Shown here piece by piece: positions 53,283-62,789 of a stretch of DNA of 64,000 nt. The notes beneath the pieces are model-generated. The model was not told where the DNA came from, did not search any database, and was given only the letters and a program-made list of their open reading frames with translations. The translations under genes and the position numbers were made by a program. Each line of letters starts with the position of its first letter. Within the stretch, counting starts at the first letter, position 1. Location: the NCBI GenBank assembly GCA_021770065.1, contig JAETRR010000002.1:124001-188000 (forward strand), given 5' to 3'. The stretch comes from Lachnoclostridium sp. (GTDB taxonomy: Bacteria; Bacillota; Clostridia; Lachnospirales; Lachnospiraceae).

Positions 53283-53717
53283 CTATTCCAGAATGATCGT
53301 GAAGGGGCCGTCATTCACAAGCTCCACCTTCATATCCGCACCAAAGCTTCCCTGCTGAACTCTGGAAACCCGATCCTTACAGATCCCGATAATATACTCA
53401 TACAATTCTTCGGCAAGTTCCGGCTCTCCCGCATTTGTAAAACCGGGCCGGTTGCCGCGGCTGCAGTCCGCATAGAGGGTAAACTGTGAAACTAAGAGCA
53501 GTTCCCCTCCTACATCCTGTAAGGACAGATTGATTTTTCCGTTTTCATCAGGAAAGATCCGAAGGCCCAGCATTTTCTTCACCAGGCGATCGGCCTCCGC
53601 TCGCGTGTCTCCCTGCCCTACACCGATGAGGACAAGATATCCTTTTTCAATATTTCCAATAACAGTCCCATCCACCGTTACCGATGCATGGGACACTCTC
53701 TGTATGACAAACTTCAT
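53283..53717 (-). CDS. dtd: D-aminoacyl-tRNA deacylase
   Basis: 144 residues. Removes D-amino acids mis-attached to tRNA. Seen: [17 protein letters not shown], the SQFTLYAD active-site strand (SQxT) and the NxGPFT-type cross-subunit motif NDGPFTIIL at the end, with Gly-Pro expected in cis. The ATG at 53717 follows AGGAGAAAC; the open frame extends upstream without family similarity. It lies 42 bases before carB on the same strand, with a small ACAGG/CCTGT hairpin between. Confidence 0.96.
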   Translation of the reverse strand: MKFVIQRVSHASVTVDGTVIGNIEKGYLVLIGVGQGDTRAEADRLVKKMLGLRIFPDENGKINLSLQDVGGELLLVSQFTLYADCSRGNRPGFTNAGEPELAEELYEYIIGICKDRVSRVQQGSFGADMKVELVNDGPFTIILE

Positions 53718-53787
53718 AAAATCTGTTTCTCCTGTGAAAAAAGCCTTGCCGGTTCTAAAACTTTGTAAAGCACGGCCACAAAAGGGG

Positions 53788-54426
53788 TTAAATCCTCTCG
53801 TGCTCTTTTTCCTTATATGTAACAAATTCCCTGATAATGTGAATAGCGCCGTCAATACCCAGGGTACTGGTATTCAGACACAGATCATAGCCGGAAGCCT
53901 CACCCCACTTTTTGCTGGTGTAGTAATTGTAATAGCTGGCCCGGCCCTTATCCGTTTTGCGAATCAGCTCCTTTGCTTTTGCATCAGTAAGATCATGCCG
54001 TCTGGCAATGCGGACGATCCTGGATGGAAGGTCTGCGTAGAGGAATACATTGACCACATTCGGAACATTTTCAAGGGCATAGTCCGCACATCTGCCGACA
54101 ATGACGCAGGGCCCCTCCGCCGCAATCTTCTTGATGCTGTCAAACTGTGCCAGAAAGACCTTGTGATTTAAGGGCATTTCAGAAAATGCTGCCGAGGAAT
54201 AACCAGTTGAATAGGTATCCATCACCAGGGAGTACAAAAAACTGTTCGTGGGCTTTTCATCATGATTTTCGAAAAGCTCCCGGCATAAGCCGCTGTCCTT
54301 GGCTGCTCTTGATAAAAGTTCCTTATCATAAAAGGGAATTCCCAGCTCCTCCGCCAGTTTTATTCCGATGTCATGTCCTCCGCTGCCGTACTGACGTCCA
54401 ATCGTTATCACTGTATTATTTGCCAT
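53788..54426 (-). CDS. Cytidylate kinase-like family protein
   Basis: 212 residues. P-loop-like [32 protein letters not shown] at the N terminus and an arginine-rich lid ([35 protein letters not shown]). This belongs to the Cmk-like family abundant in Clostridia, which is distinct from housekeeping cytidylate kinase. Substrate is unproven. The ATG at 54426 follows AAAGGGG. The gene is co-oriented with dtd and carB. Confidence 0.9.
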   Translation of the reverse strand: MANNTVITIGRQYGSGGHDIGIKLAEELGIPFYDKELLSRAAKDSGLCRELFENHDEKPTNSFLYSLVMDTYSTGYSSAAFSEMPLNHKVFLAQFDSIKKIAAEGPCVIVGRCADYALENVPNVVNVFLYADLPSRIVRIARRHDLTDAKAKELIRKTDKGRASYYNYYTSKKWGEASGYDLCLNTSTLGIDGAIHIIREFVTYKEKEHERI

Positions 54427-54521
54427 ATTGGTGTCGCCCCTTTCTGAAACCAAACCATATGAAATCTGCTGCCTGTGCAGTGTGAACTGTGAAACCTTCA
54501 GTTTCTTTTATTATACACCAA

Positions 54522-55283
54522 TTACTTGCCTTTTTCCAGACTCATAATAATTCCTTTTGCAATTCCCTTGGCGATATCATTCTGATAGGTGTCATCGGCC
54601 AGGTTCAAGGCTTCATCTGCATTACTGATATATCCTGCTTCTACGAGTACGGCAGGCATCTCGGTATTTGAAATAATATCAAAGTTTCCCTCGAGAGTTC
54701 CGCCGTCAAGAGCGCCGCTCTCCTTTATCAGAGCCTCCTGAATCTTTTCCGCCAGATAGTTACTCTGCTTGTTATCTTTGTTGTAATAGCTGATCGCGCC
54801 GGATGCGCCGGTATCCTCCGAATAGCCGCCATGGATGCTTACGAGCAGATCTGCCTGGGCTTCATTAGCCTTCTGCACACGTTCTTCCTTGGAAATCCGG
54901 ATATCCTCCTCCCGTATCAGAACTACCTGGTATCCCTGGCCCTCCAGCATGGTTTTCAGTTTTGAACATATGTCGAAGGTTACATTCTTCTCTACCGTTT
55001 CCCCATTGCTTCTTCCGATGTCTTCGCCGCCGTGCCCCGCATCAATGGCAATGACAAAGGTATCTCCCTTGGCAGATATTCCGTTGGAACCTCCGGAAAC
55101 CAGCCGGACAATACCGAAGATAATCAGTCCGATGACGGCAAGGACAAGGATACCTCCGCCAATCAGAATCATCATCCGTATCCGCTTCTTACGCGCGCGT
55201 TCTTTCTGCCGGCGCTTTCTGGCTTCCATCCTTCTCCGGCGTTCTGCCGGGCTCATCTGCTTTTCTCTTTCACTGCGCTCCAT
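54522..55283 (-). CDS. N-acetylmuramoyl-L-alanine amidase (Amidase_3/CwlD type)
   Basis: 253 residues. A very basic cytoplasmic stretch (about 5-35), one membrane helix (about 36-62), then the Amidase_3 domain. Zinc ligands: His in IDAGHGGEDIG, Glu in GETVEKNVTF, His in LVSIHGGYS, plus the catalytic Glu in AVLVEAGYISN. It cleaves the amide between MurNAc and L-alanine in peptidoglycan at the outer membrane face. SGAISYYNKDNKQSNYLAEKIQ is a family signature. Confidence 0.94.
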   Translation of the reverse strand: MERSEREKQMSPAERRRRMEARKRRQKERARKKRIRMMILIGGGILVLAVIGLIIFGIVRLVSGGSNGISAKGDTFVIAIDAGHGGEDIGRSNGETVEKNVTFDICSKLKTMLEGQGYQVVLIREEDIRISKEERVQKANEAQADLLVSIHGGYSEDTGASGAISYYNKDNKQSNYLAEKIQEALIKESGALDGGTLEGNFDIISNTEMPAVLVEAGYISNADEALNLADDTYQNDIAKGIAKGIIMSLEKGK

Positions 55284-55338
55284 AGCTTTTGTTCATCCCC
55301 TCACGTTTTTCTGACAGTCTGTATAACAGGATTTTTGT

Positions 55339-56940
55339 CTATTTTTCCCACTTTTCACAGAGAGCCTGCAATTGATCTGCAAGCTTGGCCAGATCCTTAT
55401 TCGCCCATCCTTTGCTCTTGTCAATGAGACGCATAAGCCTCTTTCCAACCTCCACCAGTCTATCATAAACGGTAGATGACGGTTTGGCAAGCTTTTTATC
55501 TCTCTCAATGCGGATCTTATTACCTGCTTCAAGGTGTGTATTTGTAATCAGATCATAACAGCCGCCGCTGTATGGAGCTCTGGCATCATAGCCGTAATTG
55601 TCTTCCAGGCACTCAACAAAGCGATCACAGACGGTGTCCTCTCCATGAACCACGAACACTCTCTTTGGTTTTTTCTGAAAGCCCTGAAGCCAGGAAATCA
55701 GCCCTTCTTTGTCCGCATGTCCGCTGATACCTGCCAGCTTCATAATCTTAGCCCGGATCTCGATTTCTTCACCGAACAGCTTTACTGTGGAAGCCCCCTC
55801 CACAATAGCCCGGCCGAGAGTTCCCACGGCCTGGTAGCCCACAAAGAGAATAGTGCTGTCCTCTCTCCAGAGATTGTGTTTCAGGTGGTGCCGGATACGT
55901 CCGGCCTCGCACATGCCGGATGCCGAGAGGATGACCTTGGGTTCATCGTCAAAATTGATGGCCTTGGATTCGTCGCTTGTAATGGAAAGGTTCAGTCCGG
56001 GGAAAGAAATGGGATTGATGCCCTTTTTTACAAGCTCCAGTGTTGCTTCGTCAAAGCATTCATACATATTTTTATTAAAAATCGTGGTTGCCTGGACAGC
56101 CAGAGGGCTGTCCACATAGACCTGGAAGCCTTCATGTCCCTGGATAAGTCTTTTTTCCTTTATCTCCCTGAGAAAATAGAGCATCTCCTGGGTTCTTCCC
56201 ACAGCAAAGGAAGGAATGACCACATTGCCGCCCCGATCAAAGGTATCCTTAAGGATCCCCGTAAGGGCTTCCACATAGTCCGGCCGCTCTCCGTGGCTGC
56301 GGTCACCGTAGGTGGATTCCATTACCACATAATCCGCATCCTCAATCGTCTTAGGCTCCTTTAAAATCGGCTGGTTGTGGTTGCCGATATCGCCGGAGAA
56401 CACGATCTTCCGCTCTTCGGTGCCCTCCGTCAGCCAGATCTCGATACAGGAAGATCCCAGAAGATGTCCTACATCCGTAAAACGGATAGCGATCCCCTCT
56501 GCCGGAACGATCCGTTCTCCGTAAGCACAGCCGCAGAACAGCTTCATGGTTCCGTCCGCATCAGCCATGTCGTAAAGAGGAACATACTCTTCCCCGCCGG
56601 AACGCCTGGCCTTCCGGTTCCGCCATTCTGCCTCGAACATCTGAATATGCGCACTGTCCCGGAGCATGACTTCACACAGATCTCTCGTGGCCTTGGTTGA
56701 AAAAACAGTTCCCCGAAAACCCTTCTTATACAAAAGAGGAAGCAGGCCGGAATGATCAATATGTGCATGTGTCAAAAATACAAAGTCAATATCTGTGGCG
56801 GCAACAGGGATCTCCCGGTTTTTATAGTAGTCGGGCCCCTGCTCCATGCCATAATCTATCAGCATGATCTTATCACAGGCCTCCAGCATATGGCAGCTTC
56901 CGGTAACCTCATGGGCTGCTCCCAAAAATGTAAGCTTCAT
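55339..56940 (-). CDS. MBL-fold/beta-CASP RNA-processing exonuclease-like protein
   Basis: 533 residues. Metallo-beta-lactamase metal motif HAHIDHSG at residues 58-65 and a later DVGHLLGSSCIEIW histidine. The beta-CASP region has VIPSFAVGRTQEMLYFL and VILSASGMCEAGRIRHHLKHNL. The RMMBL part near the C terminus (ISGHADKEGLISWLQGF, VFVVHGED) is followed by a tail of about 65 residues. Homologues (YSH1/CPSF73-like bacterial proteins) process RNA. It starts after AAAGGAG under its own promoter at 56986-57014. Confidence 0.92.
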   Translation of the reverse strand: MKLTFLGAAHEVTGSCHMLEACDKIMLIDYGMEQGPDYYKNREIPVAATDIDFVFLTHAHIDHSGLLPLLYKKGFRGTVFSTKATRDLCEVMLRDSAHIQMFEAEWRNRKARRSGGEEYVPLYDMADADGTMKLFCGCAYGERIVPAEGIAIRFTDVGHLLGSSCIEIWLTEGTEERKIVFSGDIGNHNQPILKEPKTIEDADYVVMESTYGDRSHGERPDYVEALTGILKDTFDRGGNVVIPSFAVGRTQEMLYFLREIKEKRLIQGHEGFQVYVDSPLAVQATTIFNKNMYECFDEATLELVKKGINPISFPGLNLSITSDESKAINFDDEPKVILSASGMCEAGRIRHHLKHNLWREDSTILFVGYQAVGTLGRAIVEGASTVKLFGEEIEIRAKIMKLAGISGHADKEGLISWLQGFQKKPKRVFVVHGEDTVCDRFVECLEDNYGYDARAPYSGGCYDLITNTHLEAGNKIRIERDKKLAKPSSTVYDRLVEVGKRLMRLIDKSKGWANKDLAKLADQLQALCEKWEK

Positions 56941-56985
56941 TTACCGTCTCCTTTCCAGTTTTTCCAGAACTTAATTGCTGCTTTT

Positions 56986-57014
56986 ATTATAACGTTTTCC
57001 TAAAGGAAATACAA
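56986..57014 (-). promoter_or_regulatory. Promoter of the beta-CASP gene
   Basis: On the minus strand TTGTAT (57009-57014), 17 bases, TATAAT (56986-56991). The spacer contains TTTCCTTTAGGAAA, a palindrome. Confidence 0.65.
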
Positions 57015-57157
57015 TGATAAATTTTCCGAAAACGGGCTTCGGGAGCGGACAGTAACCGATCAAATGTCAATAATCAACTAAGTTTTTCTGCATTTCACAA
57101 TAATTCTGCACTCTTACAGAAAATCCGGGAGATTGAACGCCGGCTGGAGTAGTTCAC

Positions 57158-59284
57158 CTACCCTGTTTTTCCTACAAGAACTATTACACTTCGGGCCTTA
57201 ACAGTAAGGCTTCCCCTCACGATTTTTCCGGGCTTCTGTTCTGCCATCCAGGTATCCGCACAGATTTCCCAGTGCATATCCCTTGGCAGAACCGGCAGAA
57301 ATACAGAGAGATCTTCCCAGTAGGCATTGGAGGCAAGATAAACCACCTCCGGCCTCTGCCCTGTCTCCTGCCCTGCAAACATCACGCCCACATAATGATC
57401 ATATTCCTCAAAGTGTTCTTTCCAGGGTTCTGTGCCATGAAAGCTTATATCCGGGAATCCCAAAGCTCCATTGCTGATATTGGTTCTCAGCACCCGATGG
57501 CTTTTGCGGAACCGGATCATATATTTAAAAAATTGGAACATATCCTGGTTCTGGGAAAGCTGCCGCCAGTCCAGCCAGGAGGTCAGATTATCCTGGCAGT
57601 AGGCATTGTTATTGCCGAACTGGGAATTGCAGAATTCATCTCCGGCCAGGAACATGGGAATACCCCGGCTGCACATCAGCATGGCAAAAGCATTGCGCAT
57701 CAGCCGGTATCTCAGTGTCAGGACAGCCGGGTCTTTTGTCTCTCCCTCCATGCCGCAGTTCCAGCTGTTATTGTCATTGCTGCCGTCCGTATTGTTCCAC
57801 CCGTTTTTTTCGTTGTGTTTCTGATTATAGGAGAAAAGATCATACAGCGTGAAGCCGTCATGGCAGGTAATAAAGTTCACCGAAGCATTCTCTCTGGAGA
57901 GAGCTCCGTAAATATCCTGAGAGCCGCTGATTCTCTGAACAGCCGCCCGGGCCATTCCTGTATCCCCTTTCAGATAACGGCGCAGATCGTCCCGGTAACG
58001 TCCGTTCCACTCAGCCCATCGGTTCCAGGAGGGGAAACTTCCAACCTGATACAGCCCGCCTGCGTCCCAGGCTTCTGCAATCAGCTTCACATCCCCCAAA
58101 ATCGGATCAAAAGCAAGAGACTGTAAAAGCGGCGGATTGCTCATGGGAGTTCCGTCCTCATTCCGGGACAGAATGGAAGCAAGATCAAAGCGGAACCCGT
58201 CCACACGGTAGGTGGTCACCCAGTAGCGCAGGCAGTCCAGAATCATCTGCCGCACAATGGGATGATTGCAGTTTAAAGCATTGCCGCATCCGCTGAAATT
58301 ATAGTACTTTCCGTCCGGAGTGAGCATATAGTAAATATTGTTGTCAAAGCCTTTAAAAGAAAAAAACGGGCCTTCCTCATTTCCTTCTGCCGTATGGTTA
58401 AATACCACATCCAGGTATACCTCAATGCCGTTCTGGTTAAAATCCCGGATCAGGCTTTTCAGCTCATTGCCCTCCCGGTTGTATTCGGTACTGGCCGAAT
58501 AGCTGGTATTGGGAGCAAAAAAGCTGACCGTATTATACCCCCAGTAATTACAGAGCTCCTGTCCGTCCACCTGGCGGTAATCCTGCATCTCATCAAATTC
58601 AAAAATGGGCATCAGCTCCACGACATTAACTCCAAGCTCCTTTAGGTAAGGAAGTTTTTCTCTCAGTCCCGCAAAAGTGCCCGGTCTGAAAACTTTGGAG
58701 GACTCATGTCTTGTAAAGCCCCGGACATGAAGTTCATAGATGATCAAGTCTTCCATAGGAAGAAGAGGCGCCTTAAAATCACCCCAGTCGAAATCATCTT
58801 TTACCACACGGGCTTTATAGTGCTTTTCCGGAGAATTGGATACACCCCATCTGCTCTGGCCGGTGACGGCTTTTGCGTAAGGATCTAACAGATATCGGTT
58901 CTTATCAAAAATAAGGCCTTTTTTCGGTTCGTATGGTCCGTCGACCCGGTATGCATATTCAAATTCTTCAATATTCAATTTAAATACAATCATGGAATAT
59001 ACATTGCCGATACGGTAATGCTGCGGAAAGGGAAGTACGGCAAAGGGCTCGTTCTGCTCTCTGTGGAACAGAAGAAGTTCGATGGAGGTAGCTCCATGGG
59101 AATGAACCGTAAAGTTTACGCCTCCCGGAATTGCAGTTGCCCCGTTAATCTCATAAAAACCAGGGCGTACTTCAAAACCGCCCACAACGTCCAAAGGGAC
59201 CAGATGAATGGTCCGGGGGAGGATCACTTCCTTTACCGGATCGTCCTTTTGCGGCGCTATGCGTCCTGTTCTGTTCTCGCTCAT
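57158..59284 (-). CDS. glgX: Glycogen debranching enzyme/isoamylase-type GH13
   Basis: 708 residues. An N-terminal CBM48-like domain (GGVNFTVHSHGATSIELLLF) precedes the (beta/alpha)8 domain. Catalytic segments are nucleophile in GFRFDLASILSR, acid/base in LIAEAWDAGGLYQVG, and stabiliser in FITCHDGFTLYDLFSYN, with the isoamylase-type ECxCNH region here as VFNHTAEGNEEGP. Hydrolyses alpha-1,6 branches in glycogen or limit dextrin. No other glycogen genes are adjacent. GGGAGG precedes the ATG. It may also act as a pullulanase. Confidence 0.92.
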   Translation of the reverse strand: MSENRTGRIAPQKDDPVKEVILPRTIHLVPLDVVGGFEVRPGFYEINGATAIPGGVNFTVHSHGATSIELLLFHREQNEPFAVLPFPQHYRIGNVYSMIVFKLNIEEFEYAYRVDGPYEPKKGLIFDKNRYLLDPYAKAVTGQSRWGVSNSPEKHYKARVVKDDFDWGDFKAPLLPMEDLIIYELHVRGFTRHESSKVFRPGTFAGLREKLPYLKELGVNVVELMPIFEFDEMQDYRQVDGQELCNYWGYNTVSFFAPNTSYSASTEYNREGNELKSLIRDFNQNGIEVYLDVVFNHTAEGNEEGPFFSFKGFDNNIYYMLTPDGKYYNFSGCGNALNCNHPIVRQMILDCLRYWVTTYRVDGFRFDLASILSRNEDGTPMSNPPLLQSLAFDPILGDVKLIAEAWDAGGLYQVGSFPSWNRWAEWNGRYRDDLRRYLKGDTGMARAAVQRISGSQDIYGALSRENASVNFITCHDGFTLYDLFSYNQKHNEKNGWNNTDGSNDNNSWNCGMEGETKDPAVLTLRYRLMRNAFAMLMCSRGIPMFLAGDEFCNSQFGNNNAYCQDNLTSWLDWRQLSQNQDMFQFFKYMIRFRKSHRVLRTNISNGALGFPDISFHGTEPWKEHFEEYDHYVGVMFAGQETGQRPEVVYLASNAYWEDLSVFLPVLPRDMHWEICADTWMAEQKPGKIVRGSLTVKARSVIVLVGKTG

Positions 59285-59304
59285 ACAATACCTCCCATTT
59301 ATAG

Positions 59305-59447
59305 GTTACTGTTCACTCCGTGACCAGTAACACGCTTCGCGATGCACTGAAATCGCAAAAAGATGCGATTTCGCGCTGAAAAACTCGGGATTTCCGCACA
59401 AAAATGTGCGGAAACACCTCGCGGAATAGTGGCGTGTGAACAGTAAC
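59305..59447. repeat. Composite palindrome with internal hairpins (family C)
   Basis: GTTACTGTTCAC (59305-59316) and GTGAACAGTAAC (59436-59447) are perfect reverse complements closing the element. Inside are GAAATCGC...GCGATTTC near 59349-59373 and TTCCGCAC...GTGCGGAA near 59391-59413. Bases 59311-59331 are identical to 41910-41930. It lies between the divergent glgX and apbE promoters. Confidence 0.85.
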
Positions 59448-59485
59448 TTTATAGTTTCATATATAGTTCCCTAATATCCTGCCCC

Positions 59486-59515
59486 TTGACATTCGTTTCC
59501 CCGATTCGATAAAAT
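59486..59515 (+). promoter_or_regulatory. Promoter of apbE
   Basis: TTGACA (59486-59491), 18 bases, TAAAAT (59510-59515), 25 bases before the ATG, leaving a very short leader. Confidence 0.65.
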
Positions 59516-59539
59516 GGTATAACGAAAGGGGATTATCTT

Positions 59540-60511
59540 ATGAAGCACAGCATCCGTAATATTTCCTGTACCATACTCCTTCTGCTCCTCTGCCTTTCCC
59601 TGGCAGGATGCAGAAAGACACAGGATCCCATAACAAAAACAAGCTTTAAGTTAAATACGGTTGTAACCGTAACTATCTATGATTCCTCCGATGTATCCCT
59701 CCTGGAACATGCTCTGGAACTCTGTGACTATTATGAAAATCTCTTCAGCCGCACCCGGGAAACCAGTGAAATCTACCAAATCAATCAGCGGACAAAAAAT
59801 CAACTGTCCCCGGAGACGGAAGAACTTCTGGAAACTGCTCTCTCCTATAGCCGCCTGTCCGGGGGACTTTTTGACCCAAGCATCGGGCCTGTTTCAAGTC
59901 TCTGGGATTTTCATGCAAAGCAGCCGGATGTGCCGGAGAATGCAGAGATCGAGGCAGCTCTTCCTCTGGTAAATGCCGAAAAAGTATGTATTTCTGAGCA
60001 TATGGTTACCATGGATGAGGGCATGCTCCTGGATCTGGGCGCCGTCTCCAAAGGCTATATTGCCGATCGCATCAAAGACTACCTTGTGGAACAGGGCGTG
60101 AAGAGTGCAGTCATTGATCTGGGCGGCAATGTGCTCTGTATCGGGAACCGCCCCGACGGGACTCCCTTTCGGATAGGTATCCGGCAGCCTTTTGAGGATA
60201 CATCAACTGCCGCAGCCGTCTTTTCCATTACCGATCAGTCGGTGGTGACTTCCGGTATATATGAGCGCTGTTTTACGAAAGACGGCGTTCTCTACCACCA
60301 TCTTCTTGACCCCGGTACCGGTTATCCCTGTGAAAACGAGCTGGCCTCCGTGACCATTATTTCCGATCATTCCGTAGACGGAGATGCCTTAAGCACCTCC
60401 TGTTTCCTTATGGGAACCAAAAAGGGGATGGAGCTTATCGACAGTCTTCCGGATGTCCGTGCTGTCTTTATCACACGGGAAGGAGAACTTCTGTACTCAG
60501 AAGGGTTTTAA
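59540..60511 (+). CDS. apbE: FAD:protein FMN transferase (ApbE), lipoprotein
   Basis: 323 residues. Lipoprotein signal with lipobox LSLAGCRK (cysteine near residue 24), then the ApbE fold: LDLGAVSKGYIADRI, SAVIDLGGNVLCIG and the late DGDALSTSCFLMGTKKG motif. It transfers FMN from FAD to threonine or serine of extracytoplasmic electron-transfer proteins, classically RnfG and RnfD/NqrB. It converges on rnfD with a four-base overlap of stops (60508-60511), which suits flavinylation of the RNF complex as its job. Confidence 0.95.
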   Translation: MKHSIRNISCTILLLLLCLSLAGCRKTQDPITKTSFKLNTVVTVTIYDSSDVSLLEHALELCDYYENLFSRTRETSEIYQINQRTKNQLSPETEELLETALSYSRLSGGLFDPSIGPVSSLWDFHAKQPDVPENAEIEAALPLVNAEKVCISEHMVTMDEGMLLDLGAVSKGYIADRIKDYLVEQGVKSAVIDLGGNVLCIGNRPDGTPFRIGIRQPFEDTSTAAAVFSITDQSVVTSGIYERCFTKDGVLYHHLLDPGTGYPCENELASVTIISDHSVDGDALSTSCFLMGTKKGMELIDSLPDVRAVFITREGELLYSEGF

Positions 60512-61431
60512 TGTCTTCTGCCGAAGGCCCTGGGAACCGTCACTTTTTCAATAACAGGAGTCAGCAGATTCGCCAGAAGAATGGCGTAGGATACACCCTC
60601 CGAGGCAGTTCCGTACAGGCGGAACACTGCCGTAAGTGCACCGATAAGAATTCCGTAAAGAATCTGCCCTTTTTTTGTAATGGGAGAGGTTGTGTAATCT
60701 GTGGCCATAAACCAGAAGGCAAGCATCAATCCGCCGCTTGAAAGCTCCTGAACCAGATAAATCTCGTCAAATCCTTTTCCGCTGAAGAGAATCAGCATTC
60801 CGGTAAACACTGCAAAGCAGGAGGCAGGAATACGCAGATTGATAATTCCGAATCCCAGAAGCAATAAGGCTCCCAGTAAAATGGCAAGGGCTGAGGTCTC
60901 ACCAATACATCCTCCCGTGTTTCCCAGAATAAGATACAGGGGATCTACCGCCTCACCCTGCTTTAAGGCCTCCAGAGGTGTCGGACCCGTGTAGGCGTCA
61001 CAGGCAAAATCAGTCATATGCTTTGCAAAGGAAATCAAAAGAAAACAGCGGCCGGCCAGAGCCGGGTTCACAATGTTCTGCCCAATCCCTCCAAAAAGCA
61101 TTTTCACAACGAGAACAGCAAACACTCCCCCTGCAAAACCGATCCAGAGAGGTGCATTTACCGGAAGAGACAGGGCAAGCAAAAGCCCGGTGACCACGGA
61201 ACTGAAATCTCCCGCTGCAACAGGCCGGTCGGCAAATGCCTCATAGGTAAATTCCGTAAGCACACAGGTGACAATGCACACGATCATGTGGTATAAAGCC
61301 CGGATTCCGAAATTATAAATACCAAATCCGGCTGCAGGCAGAAGGGCCAGAATCACAAGCCGCATGATTTTGGAGGTAGACATGTTTCCTCTTATATGAG
61401 GAGATGCCGATACATTCATTTTATTTTCCAT
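60508..61431 (-). CDS. rnfD: RNF complex subunit D
   Basis: 307 residues with eight to nine membrane helices, the NQR2/RnfD fold. The flavin-attachment region reads CDAYTGPTPLEAL, where the usual D-x-x-S/T-G/S-A-T motif has P instead of A, followed by GNTGGCIGETSALAILLGA. It is part of a ferredoxin:NAD+ oxidoreductase that pumps ions. It follows rnfC by 16 bases. rnfG, E, A and B, normally next in the operon, do not follow here; apbE lies convergent. Confidence 0.93.
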   Translation of the reverse strand: MENKMNVSASPHIRGNMSTSKIMRLVILALLPAAGFGIYNFGIRALYHMIVCIVTCVLTEFTYEAFADRPVAAGDFSSVVTGLLLALSLPVNAPLWIGFAGGVFAVLVVKMLFGGIGQNIVNPALAGRCFLLISFAKHMTDFACDAYTGPTPLEALKQGEAVDPLYLILGNTGGCIGETSALAILLGALLLLGFGIINLRIPASCFAVFTGMLILFSGKGFDEIYLVQELSSGGLMLAFWFMATDYTTSPITKKGQILYGILIGALTAVFRLYGTASEGVSYAILLANLLTPVIEKVTVPRAFGRRH

Positions 61432-61447
61432 TGAAACCGTTCTCCTC

Positions 61448-62764
61448 CTATCTTTTTCCCTTTGCCAGAAGGCTCCGGCGCATGGCGCGGATAGACTGGG
61501 TCAGATGCCTTCTGGCCGGACATACATAACTGCAGCTTCCGCATTCCAGACATTCCATTCCATACATATTCCGAAACTCTTCTTCCTGAAAATGCTCTGC
61601 CAGATCCGCAAGCTTTGCAGGCAGCAGGCCTTCCGGACACGCCTCCACACAGGAACCGCAGCGGATACAGGCACTCGGCCGGAACCGGGCAGCATCATCC
61701 TTACTCATACAGAGCAGGGCCGACGAAGTCTTGACCACCGGCACATTCAGATCAAAAAGGCTGATTCCCATCATGGGACCGCCTGCCACGAATTTTTTAG
61801 GTTCCACAGAAAATCCGCCAGCCGCATCAATCAGCTCCGCAAAGCTGGTTCCGATGGGCACGTTAAAATTCCGGGGATTGGCAAGGGCTTTTCCCGTCAC
61901 CGTCACCACCCGTTCGGTTAGGGGCCGCCCGAAAGCAAGGGCCTGGTAAATGGCACAGACCGTATCTACATTGTGGACAATACATCCTGCGTCCGCCGGG
62001 AGCATGGAGGAATTGATCTCCTTTCCCGTACAGGCGTAGATCAGCATCCGTTCCGCACCCTGGGGATATTTGGTCTCCAGTACTTTTACCTCCATCCGGC
62101 TTTCTTTTCCGGCTGCAAGCTGCAGTGCCGTGATGGCATCGCGTTTGCTGTCCTCAATGGCAAAGATGCCCGCTGCCCGTTCAAACAGACTTAAGATCAT
62201 CTTCATCCCCATAACAAGCCACTCCGGATTCTCCACCATACGCCGGTAATCCGAGGTCAGATAAGGCTCACATTCGGAGCAGTTTACAATCACAGTACGT
62301 ATTTTTTTGGGGTTTTTCACGGCCAGTTTTACATGGGTCGGGAAACCGGCGCCGCCCATTCCCACAATTCCCGCTTTCTGAATCCGCAGAATCCGCTCCC
62401 CCGGCTCCAATTCCTGCCAGGGCTGAAACTGTTCGATGGGCATCCGTTCATACTGATTGTCATTTTCCACTATAATTGATAACACCAGGTTTCCGGAAAC
62501 AGTCATACGGGGCTCAATGGCCGTAACGGTTCCGGATACCGATGCATGTATGGGGACAGAGATATAACCGTCTGCTTTGGCAATGACCTGTCCCTTCAAA
62601 ACCCGATCTCCTGCCTTTACTACAGGAACGGCCGGGCCTCCGATATGCTGCGATACCGGATAAACCAGTTCGCCCTTGGGATAATATTCCCGAATCGGCT
62701 TTTCACGGGTAAATCGTTTCCGTTTATGGGGATGAATTCCGCCTTTAAAAGTTGAATGTGCCAT
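61448..62764 (-). CDS. rnfC: RNF complex subunit C
   Basis: 438 residues. N-terminal barrel/SLBB regions, the NADH/FMN-binding Rossmann part (GIVGMGGAGFPTHVKL, VNCSECEPYLTSDYRRM) and two four-cysteine [4Fe-4S] motifs near the C terminus (CIRCGSCVEACPEGL, CLECGSCSYVCPAR). RnfC is the peripheral subunit that exchanges electrons with NAD. It starts the visible rnfCD pair; a membrane protein gene lies 25 bases upstream on the same strand. Confidence 0.96.
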   Translation of the reverse strand: MAHSTFKGGIHPHKRKRFTREKPIREYYPKGELVYPVSQHIGGPAVPVVKAGDRVLKGQVIAKADGYISVPIHASVSGTVTAIEPRMTVSGNLVLSIIVENDNQYERMPIEQFQPWQELEPGERILRIQKAGIVGMGGAGFPTHVKLAVKNPKKIRTVIVNCSECEPYLTSDYRRMVENPEWLVMGMKMILSLFERAAGIFAIEDSKRDAITALQLAAGKESRMEVKVLETKYPQGAERMLIYACTGKEINSSMLPADAGCIVHNVDTVCAIYQALAFGRPLTERVVTVTGKALANPRNFNVPIGTSFAELIDAAGGFSVEPKKFVAGGPMMGISLFDLNVPVVKTSSALLCMSKDDAARFRPSACIRCGSCVEACPEGLLPAKLADLAEHFQEEEFRNMYGMECLECGSCSYVCPARRHLTQSIRAMRRSLLAKGKR

Positions 62765-62789
62765 AAATTCCTCTCATCTTTGTCTCGTA

